Shown here: in pieces, positions 1-8,293 of the stretch
Layout: each line of letters starts with the position of its first letter
How positions within the stretch are numbered: the stretch's first letter is position 1
Assembly (NCBI GenBank): GCA_030849075.1
Contig: JASAOO010003183.1
Location: 1-27,172, forward strand
Reading direction: 5' to 3'
DNA from: Zelonia costaricensis
Taxonomy: Eukaryota; Euglenozoa; Kinetoplastea; Trypanosomatida; Trypanosomatidae
DNA length: 27,172 nt
Made by a program: the position numbers and the translations under genes
The notes under the pieces: generated by a model
The model's input: only the letters and a program-made list of their open reading frames with translations
Told to the model about the DNA's origin: nothing
Databases searched by the model: none

Positions 1-13
1 CCCTCCTGTGCAG

Positions 14-117
14 CTTCTCCCCCCCCCCCCTTCTCGCGATCATCAGCATCACCCTCGTCGCCGCACACCCGCTTCCCCTTTCCATCACCGCTGCGGCCGC
101 CCCCCCCCCTCTCCCAG
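14..117 (+). promoter_or_regulatory. Candidate trans-splice acceptor region for the first gene
   Basis: A pyrimidine tract with a run of about 12 C ends at an AG at 45-46. A second C/T tract (about 99-115) ends at an AG at 116-117, only five bases before the ATG at 123. In trypanosomatids a polypyrimidine tract followed by AG marks addition of the spliced leader. No ATG lies between the first AG and 123, which supports that start. Which AG is used cannot be decided from sequence; the second would leave an extremely short native 5' UTR. Confidence 0.55.
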
Positions 118-122
118 CAACC

Positions 123-3100
123 ATGTCCTACGACACCAACCTCCACCGCACCTTCGACTACCAACTCTCCCCCGCACCGCTGCGCATCATCGACTGGGCA
201 CCCATCAAGTCTGTCGCCCGCTCGGTGCTGCAGTCGGGGCAGGGCACCCGCGCGGCGACTGTCGTGGAGGACGAGTCGTCGAACCTCGCCGCGGTGGCAG
301 CGGCCTTCGCGCAGCAGGAGAAGCGGCGCCGCGAGCATGGCGGCCGCGACCCGTCCCAGCCAGTGCCCCCACCCGGGCCGCCGCTCGCCACCGCGACTGC
401 CACCAGTGCCGCAGCTGCAGCAGCACCAGCATCGACAACAGCGCCCGACGGCAGCGCCCCCGCTGGGGTGGCCGGTGGCGCTGTCGCCTACCCGGGCCTT
501 GCCGCGGCGTCGCCCTACTACACGCCCGGCATGAACAGCGGCGGCGTCGCGTCGGTCACGGACGGCAGTGTTGGGCCGGCAGAGATGTACGTGCTGCCGA
601 TGGACGAGGTGCAGTCGCAGCAGCTGCGGCAGCAGTCGGAGGCGTGGCTGCTCACCGCGCCGCCCGAGTCGGCGGGGACGTCGGGTGCAGCGCCGGGAGC
701 GGCGGCTTGGATGGGGGGAAGCGGGAGTGGGTTCCCTTTCCGCCCCCTGCTTGCCGCACAGCCGGACAGCACCAACGGCAGCGGCGGCGCCATCGCGGCC
801 ACCGTGCCCGCCGCCGTGGTAGTGACAACCAACCCCAGCGCGCCCGGGGCCCCTGCGGCGGGAAACGCCGGAGCGGGGCTGCGGGTTGGGGCCGCCACCT
901 CTGTCGTCGTCGCCGCCGCCGCTGTCTCGCCGTCGTCCGCAGAGCCGGCCACGAGGCAGCTGGTGAAGTCCGTGACGCAGTACGATGCCGCCGGCACCAT
1001 GTACGGGTTCGACGCCGTGTACGAGAAGGGCACGTTCGGCGTGCTGGCGGGGCTCGTGACGGGGCTCGGCTACCACCACGTCAACACCCACTACCGACAC
1101 GAGCTCGTGCCCCCGGCACTGGCGGCCACTTCACCGGCGGCGGCGGCATCGCCTGGGGTGCCCGAGAGCGGCGAGGGCCCCGCAATGTCAACGCCGGGGG
1201 CGGGCGGGACTGGTGGTGCCGCAGCGCAGGGATCGAGCACCAGCAGCCGCATCATGGCGGAGCAGTCGTCGGGTGGAGGTCCGGAGGGCGGCTCAGACTC
1301 TCCCACAACAACGACAGCCGGTGCAACCGCTGCGGCCGGTGTCATCTCAGGTCGGCTACCGATGATGCCGCACTACGGCCCCACTCTCGCGACCCAGCGC
1401 CGCGGGCATCTGCAGATCTACAACGCACTGCAGCTCTTCTGGTACTGGGGGGCGCGACGGTGGACCGGCGTTCTGAACGTGCGTGTGACCCCGCTGCCCT
1501 CTGGCGATGCCGTTGTGCCGGTGTGCGAGTACGTGACGCGCACCGCCATGACGGAGAGCTCCATCGTTGTTGACGACCCGGTGGTGTACCTGCACGGCTT
1601 TGTGGTGATGTTCGGGCAGCGCAAGCGGGCCTTGGACGAGCTGGCGAGTGGCCGCGCCAGGTCCACCGTCAGCGCCGGCGAGCTGGGGCCCGTGACGTCT
1701 GCAGCGCACGCAGCCCACCCACTCGTCTCTGCCGCGGCGGCCGCGCTCGACCCGCATGCCGAGGACGGCGCGAGCAGAAGGGCTCGGCGGCACGGCTCTC
1801 CACCACCCAACGTGCACCGAGACGGCAGTCGTGCGGTCAGCACTGCCGCCACCTCGCCGCCGCCGCACATGCACTCGCTGCCCATGTCCTCTGCTCGCCA
1901 CAGGTCCCCGCTCGCAGACAACCCGCCTGCCGCAGAGCAAGCGGCAGCCGCCCCAGGCGCAGCACCGTCGGCAGGGGCGATGTCGCCCGCCCCAGGCGAC
2001 ACCGCCGTTGCGCGGCTGCCGGAGTGGCTCTACTGGTACCAGCGCTGCGTGCTGGAGACGACGGACGAGTGGCTCTGGAGCCGCGCCGCGGACGAGGTAG
2101 CCAGCGACGCGGCCCAGTCGCGCGCGCCGTGGTGGCGCCCGCGGCACCTAAAAATGGGTGCCGGCCTCTCCTTCCGCTACCGTAAGCCGCGCGGCGTGAA
2201 CGTGTACTGGGGCTGGAGCGTGCGCCTCGGCCGCGCGACGCACTTCTCGGGGCACATCGACGTGCTGCGCCGCATGAGCTGCGCGGTCAGCTCCACCTTC
2301 GGCTTCCTCGACATCAGCGTGCGTCTGCGTGTCAACCTCGTCACGCTGCACCAGACCGCCCTGGATGCGGGGCTGTGCTGGCGCCCCATGCCGCAGGTGC
2401 CGCAGTTCGCCGTGCGACTTGCGCGGTCTGCCAATGGCACGACGCTCGGGGTGGAGGTGGCGGACCTGGCGCCGACGCTCTACGGCCCGCTCATCGCCCG
2501 CCTCTCTGCCTGGCGGGAGCGGCGCCGACACGCCAGCACGCCTCCCGCGGCATCAGCGGGCGGGGCGTCGCAGGGCACGGCGGCTGGGGTGCACCACCCG
2601 GAAGACGTGGGCACGGAGAGTGCAGCTCAGCCGCACCACTTGACGAGCGACGGGGGCGGCGGTAGCGCACCGACAGTGGCGTCCACGCCGGCAACCGCGA
2701 TGGTGGACAGCGCGGACGCCAACCGCGAGGACGTGGTGGGGCTGCTGCCCGCCACGTGGCACTACCTGCAAGGCGCCGGCGCCACCGTCACCGCCGCGTT
2801 CGGCTCGGTGAAAGGGGTCGTCGGGAGCGCCGTGACGTCTGCAGTTGCAGCGTACGCCTCCCACGCCTCGTCCCCGAACCCTGCCGGCTCCCCCGCCGCC
2901 AACACCGTGGCCGACGGGCACCACGCCCACGGCAGCCCGGAAACGGATGCCGCTCGCCGAGGCTATGCAGATGCGGCGGGGTCTCACAGCAGTGCGGGTC
3001 CTTCAACCGGTCACGGTGGGGCAACACCGGCGCACTACGCCGCCGCGCCGCACCCGCCCTCGCCGACGCCACCGCCGCCGCTCGCCACGGCGCGCGGGGC

Positions 3101-3326
3101 CGCCGGGGTGGTGGCCGCGCCGCTGCCCACGGGGCCGAAGCTGTCCAGCATGGCAGGGCAGGCGAGTCTGCGCTACGCCCGCGCTGCGTGGCGCAGCGTC
3201 TCAGACCTCGGCTGGCTCGAGCGGATGCTACGGACGTCGCACGTGAACGTGTCCATGGGCGTCACAGCGGCGCCCAGTCCGCGGCACCGCGAGTGGAGCT
3301 TCTTCGTCATTGTGAGCGAGAAGTAG
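123..3326 (+). CDS. Conserved-looking hypothetical protein, 1067 aa, beta-strand-rich patches, Ala/Ser/Pro-rich linkers
   Basis: I do not recognise a named family. The start ATG follows ACC and is the first ATG after the upstream splice-acceptor-like sites. Dense patches that look structured are residues 1-40, about 275-330, about 425-510, about 640-660 (a Trp-rich stretch), about 676-800 and about 1035-1067. They are separated by long Ala/Gly/Ser/Pro-rich, probably disordered linkers. Several patches show alternating polar and hydrophobic residues with aromatic ends (for example GVNVYWGWSVRLG and ISVRLRVNLVTL), and the protein ends in a short strand-like EWSFFVIV before SEK. This is the texture of an outer-membrane beta-barrel of mitochondria, but that is an inference. 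There is no N-terminal signal peptide and no hydrophobic helix long enough to span a membrane. A long open frame overlapping it in another phase (8-1573) has Arg-rich composition typical of a GC-rich shadow frame. It is certain as a coding region and unknown in function. Confidence 0.92.
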   Translation: MSYDTNLHRTFDYQLSPAPLRIIDWAPIKSVARSVLQSGQGTRAATVVEDESSNLAAVAAAFAQQEKRRREHGGRDPSQPVPPPGPPLATATATSAAAAAAPASTTAPDGSAPAGVAGGAVAYPGLAAASPYYTPGMNSGGVASVTDGSVGPAEMYVLPMDEVQSQQLRQQSEAWLLTAPPESAGTSGAAPGAAAWMGGSGSGFPFRPLLAAQPDSTNGSGGAIAATVPAAVVVTTNPSAPGAPAAGNAGAGLRVGAATSVVVAAAAVSPSSAEPATRQLVKSVTQYDAAGTMYGFDAVYEKGTFGVLAGLVTGLGYHHVNTHYRHELVPPALAATSPAAAASPGVPESGEGPAMSTPGAGGTGGAAAQGSSTSSRIMAEQSSGGGPEGGSDSPTTTTAGATAAAGVISGRLPMMPHYGPTLATQRRGHLQIYNALQLFWYWGARRWTGVLNVRVTPLPSGDAVVPVCEYVTRTAMTESSIVVDDPVVYLHGFVVMFGQRKRALDELASGRARSTVSAGELGPVTSAAHAAHPLVSAAAAALDPHAEDGASRRARRHGSPPPNVHRDGSRAVSTAATSPPPHMHSLPMSSARHRSPLADNPPAAEQAAAAPGAAPSAGAMSPAPGDTAVARLPEWLYWYQRCVLETTDEWLWSRAADEVASDAAQSRAPWWRPRHLKMGAGLSFRYRKPRGVNVYWGWSVRLGRATHFSGHIDVLRRMSCAVSSTFGFLDISVRLRVNLVTLHQTALDAGLCWRPMPQVPQFAVRLARSANGTTLGVEVADLAPTLYGPLIARLSAWRERRRHASTPPAASAGGASQGTAAGVHHPEDVGTESAAQPHHLTSDGGGGSAPTVASTPATAMVDSADANREDVVGLLPATWHYLQGAGATVTAAFGSVKGVVGSAVTSAVAAYASHASSPNPAGSPAANTVADGHHAHGSPETDAARRGYADAAGSHSSAGPSTGHGGATPAHYAAAPHPPSPTPPPPLATARGAAGVVAAPLPTGPKLSSMAGQASLRYARAAWRSVSDLGWLERMLRTSHVNVSMGVTAAPSPRHREWSFFVIVSEK

Positions 3327-3567
3327 CGTGGTGCATCTGCCTGCCCCGACGGGTGTACGTGTGTGCGTGTGTGCGTGTTTGTGTGTGAGTGTGTCCCTGC
3401 GCAACCCTGGCGCTATCACAAATCGAAGACGATGGGGGAAAAACGGCAGCCGGCACCCTCGTCGCGACGGCCACGCCGCCGGGGATGCCTGCCGAGCCTG
3501 CGTGGTTAGTGGAGAGGAGCAGCACGCGCGCCTAGAGGTACGCTGGAGAGGAGTGCACCGCGCATGC

Positions 3568-3584
3568 GTGTGTGTGTGTGTGTG
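3568..3584. repeat. (GT)n microsatellite
   Basis: An uninterrupted GT run in the presumed 3' UTR of the first gene. A second, imperfect TG-rich tract lies about 200 bases upstream, just after the stop codon. Confidence 0.9.
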
Positions 3585-4130
3585 CAAGCATTCCTGATGT
3601 GTGCGGTGAGTAAGGCGGGACCGCCTCTCTTCCCCACGCACATACACGAAAACTCTTCCGCGCCGCCGTGGCACCGCTGCGATGGTGCTGAGTCACGGAG
3701 GAGCGCACCACCCCACACCATCTCGCTACGTGCAATCGCTTCTCTTAGCATTGGCCTGCCCCCTTCTCCTCCCTCTGCTCCTGTGTTTGCTGAGCACTGC
3801 AGCTCGGCGCCCCCTCCTCCACCCCGCTCCTCACCTGCCGCACCCACACACAAGGGAACTCGAACACAAGGAAGGCAAGGGCGCGCTTGTGCTGCCGCTC
3901 CCCTTCCACTAGTTTGCTTCACCCTTTGGTGGCCGCTAATCCCTGTGTGCGGACCCAACCGACAGCGCAGGGCTCGCGCACAGGCATCACCGGCGCCGTG
4001 GTCTCGATCCCTCCCTTGGTGCATCCCTTTTGTGTTTTTTTCGAATTCACACAAGTGCGCGGTGCTGGTGCGGCCTACAAAAGCACCTGCAGTACACTGT
4101 CTCCGCCGCACTGCGTCTGTGTGTGCTCCC

Positions 4131-4154
4131 CTTGATCGTTTGTTAACGATCGAG
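4131..4154. other. AT-rich hairpin, 10-bp stem with 4-base loop
   Basis: The arms are CTTGATCGTT and AACGATCGAG around the loop TGTT. Nine of ten positions pair by Watson-Crick rules and one is a T-G wobble. It sits immediately upstream of the C/T-rich tract that precedes the lipid kinase gene, so it would lie in the precursor RNA between the upstream gene's poly(A) zone and the splice acceptor. The function is unknown. It stands out because the surroundings are GC-rich and low in complexity. Confidence 0.6.
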
Positions 4155-4155
4155 C

Positions 4156-4299
4156 TGCCCTCCTCCTCCTCCTCCCCCTCCCCCCATCCCCATCCCCCTC
4201 CCGCCCCCCGGGCCTCTCTGCCAGGCTTGCGCAGTGCTCGGCAGCCGCTCTCTCAGTCTCACTGCTCCTGCACCGGCCCCCCCCTCCCCTTTTCTCTAG
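4156..4299 (+). promoter_or_regulatory. Candidate trans-splice acceptor region for the lipid kinase gene
   Basis: A C/T-rich tract from about 4156 leads to an AG at 4223-4224. A second, very regular tract (about 4277-4297, C-run then CCTTTTCTCT) leads to an AG at 4298-4299. The first ATG downstream of either is the one at 4443, giving a native 5' UTR of roughly 145 or 220 bases that contains a GT repeat. Confidence 0.6.
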
Positions 4300-4401
4300 C
4301 GGAAAGAAGGCGCTGGCCCGTAGCCAAGCCACACCCCGTTGAGGTGCTGACTCGGTGCCTCCGCCCATCGGCTCCCTGAGAACCGGTGGCGCCCACCTCA
4401 C

Positions 4402-4418
4402 GTGTGTGTGTGTGTGTG
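4402..4418. repeat. (GT)n microsatellite inside the predicted 5' UTR of the kinase gene
   Basis: An uninterrupted GT run about 25 bases before the start codon and downstream of the predicted splice acceptors, so it should be part of the mature mRNA leader. The coding frame stays open through it from a GTG at 4386, but the Cys-Val repeat it would encode looks like non-coding read-through. Confidence 0.9.
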
Positions 4419-4442
4419 CACGGCGCACAGGTGTGCAACGGC

Positions 4443-6695
4443 ATGAGCGGACACGTTGCGCTGCCGCCGTCTCTGCGGCAAGCAGGAGTTCCGGAAAGGG
4501 AGAGCACACGCAGCAACCCCGACGTGGCCGCGTCCTCTGCCTCGAGCTCCACCTTCGAGAACTGCGTAGACGAGGAGGACGAGGCCCAGCTCTTCTCCCC
4601 CGCCGAGGCCCGCTCCGTCAACCCCGTCGCCTTCGATGCCTCCTCCTTCAGCACACCGACGCTGCCCACAGGGCGGGTGATGGCCAGTCGACCGGCACAG
4701 GCCGTTGCGCGGGTGCTCGGCTCGCGCCGGGAGCGGGCCACGGACGTGCACATTGAGAACTCCGTCTCGTCAGTGCCCGCCACTCCCGTCCAGCAGGCGC
4801 ACCGAGCCGCCCAGCACTTCGATGCCGCCGTGACGCCGACGCCGCAGGAGGCCGTGGCCGCCGGCTCCCCCGCGCAGACCCCCCAGCAGCTCATCAACCG
4901 CTACGCCCGTTTCTACGACAGCGGGGTCGAGGCGTCGTACCACTACGTGTGCGCCTTCATCAACCCCGGCTCAGGCGAGTCGAGGGTGGCGCAGGTGGTG
5001 CTGGGTGGCCTGCGCGACGAGCTGGGCAAGAAGCGTGTCATGACGCTCCGCGAGGAGGTGTTCATGAACCCCGGCTCGCTGCGACTGCTTATCAAGCAGC
5101 AGGCCGTGATCTACCACGTCCCGGGCCGCCCAATGCGGCATCAGCGCGGCACGGTCGTCGTGTGCGGCGGTGACGGCACCGTGTCGTTCCTCATGACCCA
5201 GCTGGACCTCGTGCGTCGCGAGCTCGAGGCAGAGTTCCAGCCCTTCGTCACCATGGCACAGCAGGAGGAAATGCAGCAGCGGCGTGACAGCTACAGCTCC
5301 TATGCCTCTTCCGCGCCTGGTGGGGTGCGCGACGTGCCGCGGCACCCGTACTTCACCGTGCCGGCCCTCGCCCCACTCCCACTCGGTACCGGCAACGACT
5401 ACAGCAACTGCGTCGGGTTCGGCGACGGCTTTTCGCCCAGCGGGAACGGCTGGTGTGGGCTGTGCGACCTGTGCGGGTGCGCCGGTGACGCGGAGACACA
5501 GGTGGCCGCGGCCCTGTGCGACGCCGTGACGGCGCCCTGCGTCAGCTTCGACCGCTGGGAAGTGTCGCTGGTGCCGCTGCGGGTTGCGCAAGCCGCGGTG
5601 CGGGGTGGCAGCACGGGTGGCGGCAGCTCCTTCACAGGCCCGCCGCGGGCCGCATCGTCGTCCTCGGCGATCCTCTCCGACTCGGGGCTTGGCGCGAGCA
5701 GCGAACCGGCAAGCGGAGCGCACGGTTTGCACTCGCCACTCTGGAACCGCGCAGCACGCCCGAGCAACGTGGCGAACACGGTGAACAACGTGGACTGGGC
5801 GAAGGTGCACGCCAGTGGGCTGTGCATCACGCACGGCCTGATCAACTACCTCGGCGTCGGCTTCGACGCGTATGTCACTAACAAGTTCGACGAGACGCGC
5901 CGCGCACACCCGTCGGTGTGTAGCACACGCGCGCAGAACAAGGCTGTGTACGGCATGATGGGGTTGCGGGGCGCCTTCAAGTGCAAGAAGCTGCGCAAGA
6001 TCATCCCGATGGTGTGCGTGCCACGCCCGCGTCTGTCCGACGAGCGACTCAGCGACGGCCGCGCCGCGTCCCCGGCGGGCGAGAGCGCGAGGTCGGCTGC
6101 CGCAGCGCGTGACCTGGTGGCGCTGCAGCTGCCGTCCATGACCAAGGCGCTGGTGCTGACCAACGTGAACTGCTACTCCGCCGGCACCCACCCGTGGAAC
6201 CCCGAGCGCGGCGAGCCGTACTACCGCCCCGTGACGCTGCGCAACGGCGACGTCGCGCCCGTGACGCCGGTGCCGACCAGCGCGGAGGGCAACGCGAGTG
6301 TCTCGCCGCCCGCGCCGACGCCGCGCCCCGTCGCCATTAACGACCGCGTCTTTGAGCTGCAGGCTATGGGCGGTGTGCTGCACTACACCTCGCTCGGGCT
6401 CGGCCTCAGCAGCTCGATGAAGCTCACACAAACGGACGAGATGTTCGTGTTTGTGCTCTGCACACCAGACGACCTCAACTTCCCCAGCGGGCAGTGCTCC
6501 GCCTACACGCAGCTGCAGCTCAAGGACAAGTACGAGGCCCGCATTGAGACAGACGCCGGGGTGCGGGCCAGCCTCAACGTGCAGATCGACGGGGAGGCGA
6601 TGCCACGCATCAGCGAGTCGACCATCATCCACGTTCAGTCGCAGCCTGGTGCGCGGGTGCTTGTCCGCTGCCGCAACGCCAACGTCGTGTCCTAG
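4443..6695 (+). CDS. Diacylglycerol/lipid kinase family protein, 750 aa
   Basis: The product should phosphorylate a diacylglycerol-type lipid with ATP, giving a phosphatidic-acid-type product. The catalytic domain (about residues 165-400) shows the opening FINPGSG motif (172-178), the glycine-rich nucleotide motif CGGDGT (GGDGT at 242-246), the second motif LGTGND (GTGND at 315-319), and SFDRW closing the segment. The accessory domain (about 450-740) shows LGVGFDA (470-476), a KFDETR...NK...YG pattern typical of DGK accessory domains, and a final QIDGE (714-718), which is the family's usual closing motif. There are no C1 zinc fingers, no PH domain and no membrane helix. The first 150 or so residues are low-complexity. 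Relative to typical members there is a spacer of about 70 residues between GGDGT and GTGND (usually about 25-30), a Cys-rich insertion at 337-346, and Ser/Gly-rich loops in the middle. The start at 4443 is the first ATG after the splice sites; the in-frame GTG at 4386 runs through a GT repeat and is rejected. The substrate could also be ceramide or a sphingoid base, but the accessory domain favours diacylglycerol. Confidence 0.93.
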   Translation: MSGHVALPPSLRQAGVPERESTRSNPDVAASSASSSTFENCVDEEDEAQLFSPAEARSVNPVAFDASSFSTPTLPTGRVMASRPAQAVARVLGSRRERATDVHIENSVSSVPATPVQQAHRAAQHFDAAVTPTPQEAVAAGSPAQTPQQLINRYARFYDSGVEASYHYVCAFINPGSGESRVAQVVLGGLRDELGKKRVMTLREEVFMNPGSLRLLIKQQAVIYHVPGRPMRHQRGTVVVCGGDGTVSFLMTQLDLVRRELEAEFQPFVTMAQQEEMQQRRDSYSSYASSAPGGVRDVPRHPYFTVPALAPLPLGTGNDYSNCVGFGDGFSPSGNGWCGLCDLCGCAGDAETQVAAALCDAVTAPCVSFDRWEVSLVPLRVAQAAVRGGSTGGGSSFTGPPRAASSSSAILSDSGLGASSEPASGAHGLHSPLWNRAARPSNVANTVNNVDWAKVHASGLCITHGLINYLGVGFDAYVTNKFDETRRAHPSVCSTRAQNKAVYGMMGLRGAFKCKKLRKIIPMVCVPRPRLSDERLSDGRAASPAGESARSAAAARDLVALQLPSMTKALVLTNVNCYSAGTHPWNPERGEPYYRPVTLRNGDVAPVTPVPTSAEGNASVSPPAPTPRPVAINDRVFELQAMGGVLHYTSLGLGLSSSMKLTQTDEMFVFVLCTPDDLNFPSGQCSAYTQLQLKDKYEARIETDAGVRASLNVQIDGEAMPRISESTIIHVQSQPGARVLVRCRNANVVS

Positions 6696-6850
6696 CCGAT
6701 GCGCAGGTGGGGGGTGGAGGGCAGCGCGGATTGGGCGTGTGCGCAGACACGCACGGCGTACAATGATGGCCCCATGTGTGCGACTTATCTCTCTGAAAAA
6801 GCATGTGCATCCCTGTGCTTTCTTCTTTCCCTCCCACCACGGGTGCGGAT

Positions 6851-6890
6851 GTGCCTGTATGTGCCTGTGTGTGCCTGTGTGTGTGTGTGT
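6851..6890. repeat. Tandem 10-mer (GTGCCTGTRT) x3 merging into a TG run
   Basis: Three successive 10-base units, GTGCCTGTAT, GTGCCTGTGT and GTGCCTGTGT, are followed directly by an uninterrupted GT run. It lies about 155 bases after the kinase stop codon, so it is probably in its 3' UTR. Confidence 0.85.
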
Positions 6891-6995
6891 CTTGTCTGTC
6901 CATCCGTATCCCAGGGGAGGATGTATGTGTGTACGCTTCTTCGCGGTGTGATTATGGGGCGCTGGATCACCCTCCTCATCCCCCGCTCCCCCCAC

Positions 6996-7007
6996 AAAAA
7001 AAAAAAA
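6996..7007. repeat. Homopolymer run of 12 A
   Basis: A run of 12 A in otherwise GC-rich sequence downstream of the kinase gene. It is prone to length error in sequencing. A genomically templated poly(A) tract can also cause false poly(A)-site calls in oligo-dT libraries. Confidence 0.9.
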
Positions 7008-7659
7008 CCGATTCCACGAGGTTATCGTCCATGGCGTGGGACACGGCGGCGGTCTTTGTGTCGTCGTTGATCCCAGCGACCATCCTGGCCTCTCCTCGCC
7101 TCTTTTGCCCCCTTCAGCGCTCGCTTTCCCCTGTGTGACGCGCACAGATGCGAGCCGAAGACGTAGACCGGGATAAGTCAGGAGTTCGTCCACAGGGACG
7201 ACTCTGCTCCAGTTGTGACCACAGAAACAACAACTCCACAACGCTGATGAAGCCCTTCATGGTGCGGTGCGTGTCCGTTGGGTGTGCAGGCAAAGCCCGC
7301 GAAGAGGCTGTGCGCTGCGACCGCGTCTGCCCCCTCCCCCCCCCTACGTCTGCATCACGGGTCCCTGTCGCATGCTCGATGCGGAGGCGGGGATAGGGAC
7401 GGGACGGGGGGAGGCCTAGTACCGCACTGTTGTGGCGCGCGTGGCCACGCCGCTTCGCTTAGCGCTGTCCCTGTTCCATGGAACTCCACTTCTCTCTCGC
7501 CGACGCCTTTCCCTGCTCCTCCTTCTGAGGTGCACCGCGCAGCACACAACCGCGTACGCGCTCCGCCTCTCTTCACAACGAGTATACTCACAAACCTCAA
7601 ACACGTCTACGTCCACCACTCACATCGCCACCCACCTCGCCACCACCCTCTGCAGCCCA

Positions 7660-7845
7660 CTCTTTCCCCCTAGCTCGTTTCCCGTTGTTCGCTTCTTGTC
7701 TCCGCGCTTTGACAGCGCAGCAGCCCGTGCCCGTGCGTGTGCTCCCACTCCTCCTCTTCACTTTCTCTCCCTCTCCGCTCCGTCCCCGCACCCCGCGCCC
7801 CGCGCCCCGCCCCCCCCCCCCCCTCCCGCTCCCTCGCACTCTGAG
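7660..7845 (+). promoter_or_regulatory. Candidate trans-splice acceptor region for the 105-aa gene
   Basis: C/T-rich sequence carries candidate AGs at 7672-7673 and 7714-7715. After the longest tract, which includes a run of about 16 C near 7810-7823, there is an AG at 7844-7845. From the last AG the first ATG is at 7976, giving a native leader of about 130 bases. The strongest tract is the last one. Confidence 0.5.
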
Positions 7846-7975
7846 CACTCTATTCGCGATCGAGGCCACCGCTGCTTGACGACGACCCGAACTCGGCGAT
7901 CCTCGGCGCCATCCACTGTACCCCTTTGTCGTGTGGCTCCTTTCTCCTCAACTCCACTCCCCCCTATCCGCCGTC

Positions 7976-8293
7976 ATGGGCATTCAAATCCCGTGGCTGT
8001 TCGTGTGCGTCAGCACCGTCCCGATCTTCATGATATACACGAAGACCAAGCGCATGGACGCGCGCGAGATGCACGAGATTCAAATGCGCATCAAGTACCA
8101 CTCCGAGTACTGGAAGAAGGGCAACGTGTTTGTGCAGGACTTCCGCGACAAGGTCGCCGCGCAGGTGCGCAGCACCGCTGACCCGCTCGTGGGGCGCGAC
8201 ATGGCCACGATTAGTGCCAAGGAACTGCAGGCCGCCTGCGAGGCGGCGCAGCAGCCGTCGCCGCTCCATCGCCGCCGCTGGCTTCTCTTCTAG
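7976..8293 (+). CDS. Small single-pass membrane protein of unknown function, 105 aa
   Basis: The protein begins with a hydrophobic segment at about residues 5-22 (IPWLFVCVSTVPIFMIY), followed at once by Lys/Arg residues (KTKRM). It could be a signal anchor or a tail-out single-pass helix. The rest is a charged, mostly helical region (MHEIQMRIKYHSEYWKKG and onward) and a short basic tail ending RRRWLLF. There is no cysteine pattern or catalytic motif. The size and layout resemble small accessory subunits of mitochondrial or ER membrane complexes, but no family is recognised. The ATG at 7976 is the first ATG after the splice-acceptor tract. The frame is open upstream only from a GTG at 7931, which would put a low-complexity leader before the membrane segment. 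A compact coding region with normal composition between two pyrimidine-rich intergenic stretches supports a real gene. It is one of the shortest genes here and could be missed by length filters. Confidence 0.82.
   Translation: MGIQIPWLFVCVSTVPIFMIYTKTKRMDAREMHEIQMRIKYHSEYWKKGNVFVQDFRDKVAAQVRSTADPLVGRDMATISAKELQAACEAAQQPSPLHRRRWLLF

Larger units (their letters stand above)
3327..4442. other. Intergenic region: 3' UTR of gene 1, then splice region of the kinase gene
   Basis: No convincing gene is present. The stretch holds TG/GTGC-rich microsatellite sequence shortly after the stop (about 3357-3394), a (GT)n run at 3568-3584, an AT-rich hairpin at 4131-4154, and two pyrimidine tracts with AGs at 4223-4224 and 4298-4299. 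Open frames on both strands here are rich in Cys-Val or Thr-His pairs, which are read-through of TG/CA repeats, so they are not called as genes. The poly(A) site of gene 1 is expected in this interval, because trypanosomatid polyadenylation is coupled to the downstream splice site. Its position is not visible. Confidence 0.7.
6696..7975. other. Intergenic region: kinase 3' UTR and leader of the small membrane protein gene
   Basis: No gene is supported. Contents are a 10-base tandem repeat and TG run (6851-6890), a run of 12 A at 6996-7007, and C/T-rich sequence from about 7620 to 7845 with several AGs. The longer open frames on either strand have low-complexity Pro/Ser/Arg or Thr-His composition and no family resemblance, and they overlap the pyrimidine-rich leader. 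Confidence 0.65.

Noticed and set aside
8..1573. 521-codon open frame overlapping gene 1
   Set aside because: Extremely Arg-rich, starts upstream of the predicted splice site without a standard ATG, and shares sequence with a longer, better frame.
4386..4442. Upstream extension of the kinase from a GTG
   Set aside because: Not an ATG, and the extension encodes a Cys-Val repeat from a GT microsatellite. The first ATG after the splice acceptor is at 4443.
4971..7241. Long open frame on the - strand (756 codons) opposite the lipid kinase
   Set aside because: Its composition is His/Arg/Val-rich with Thr-His repeats from the TG tract, it has no family motif, and it lies opposite a gene with clear kinase motifs. 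GC-rich coding strands commonly leave open antisense frames.
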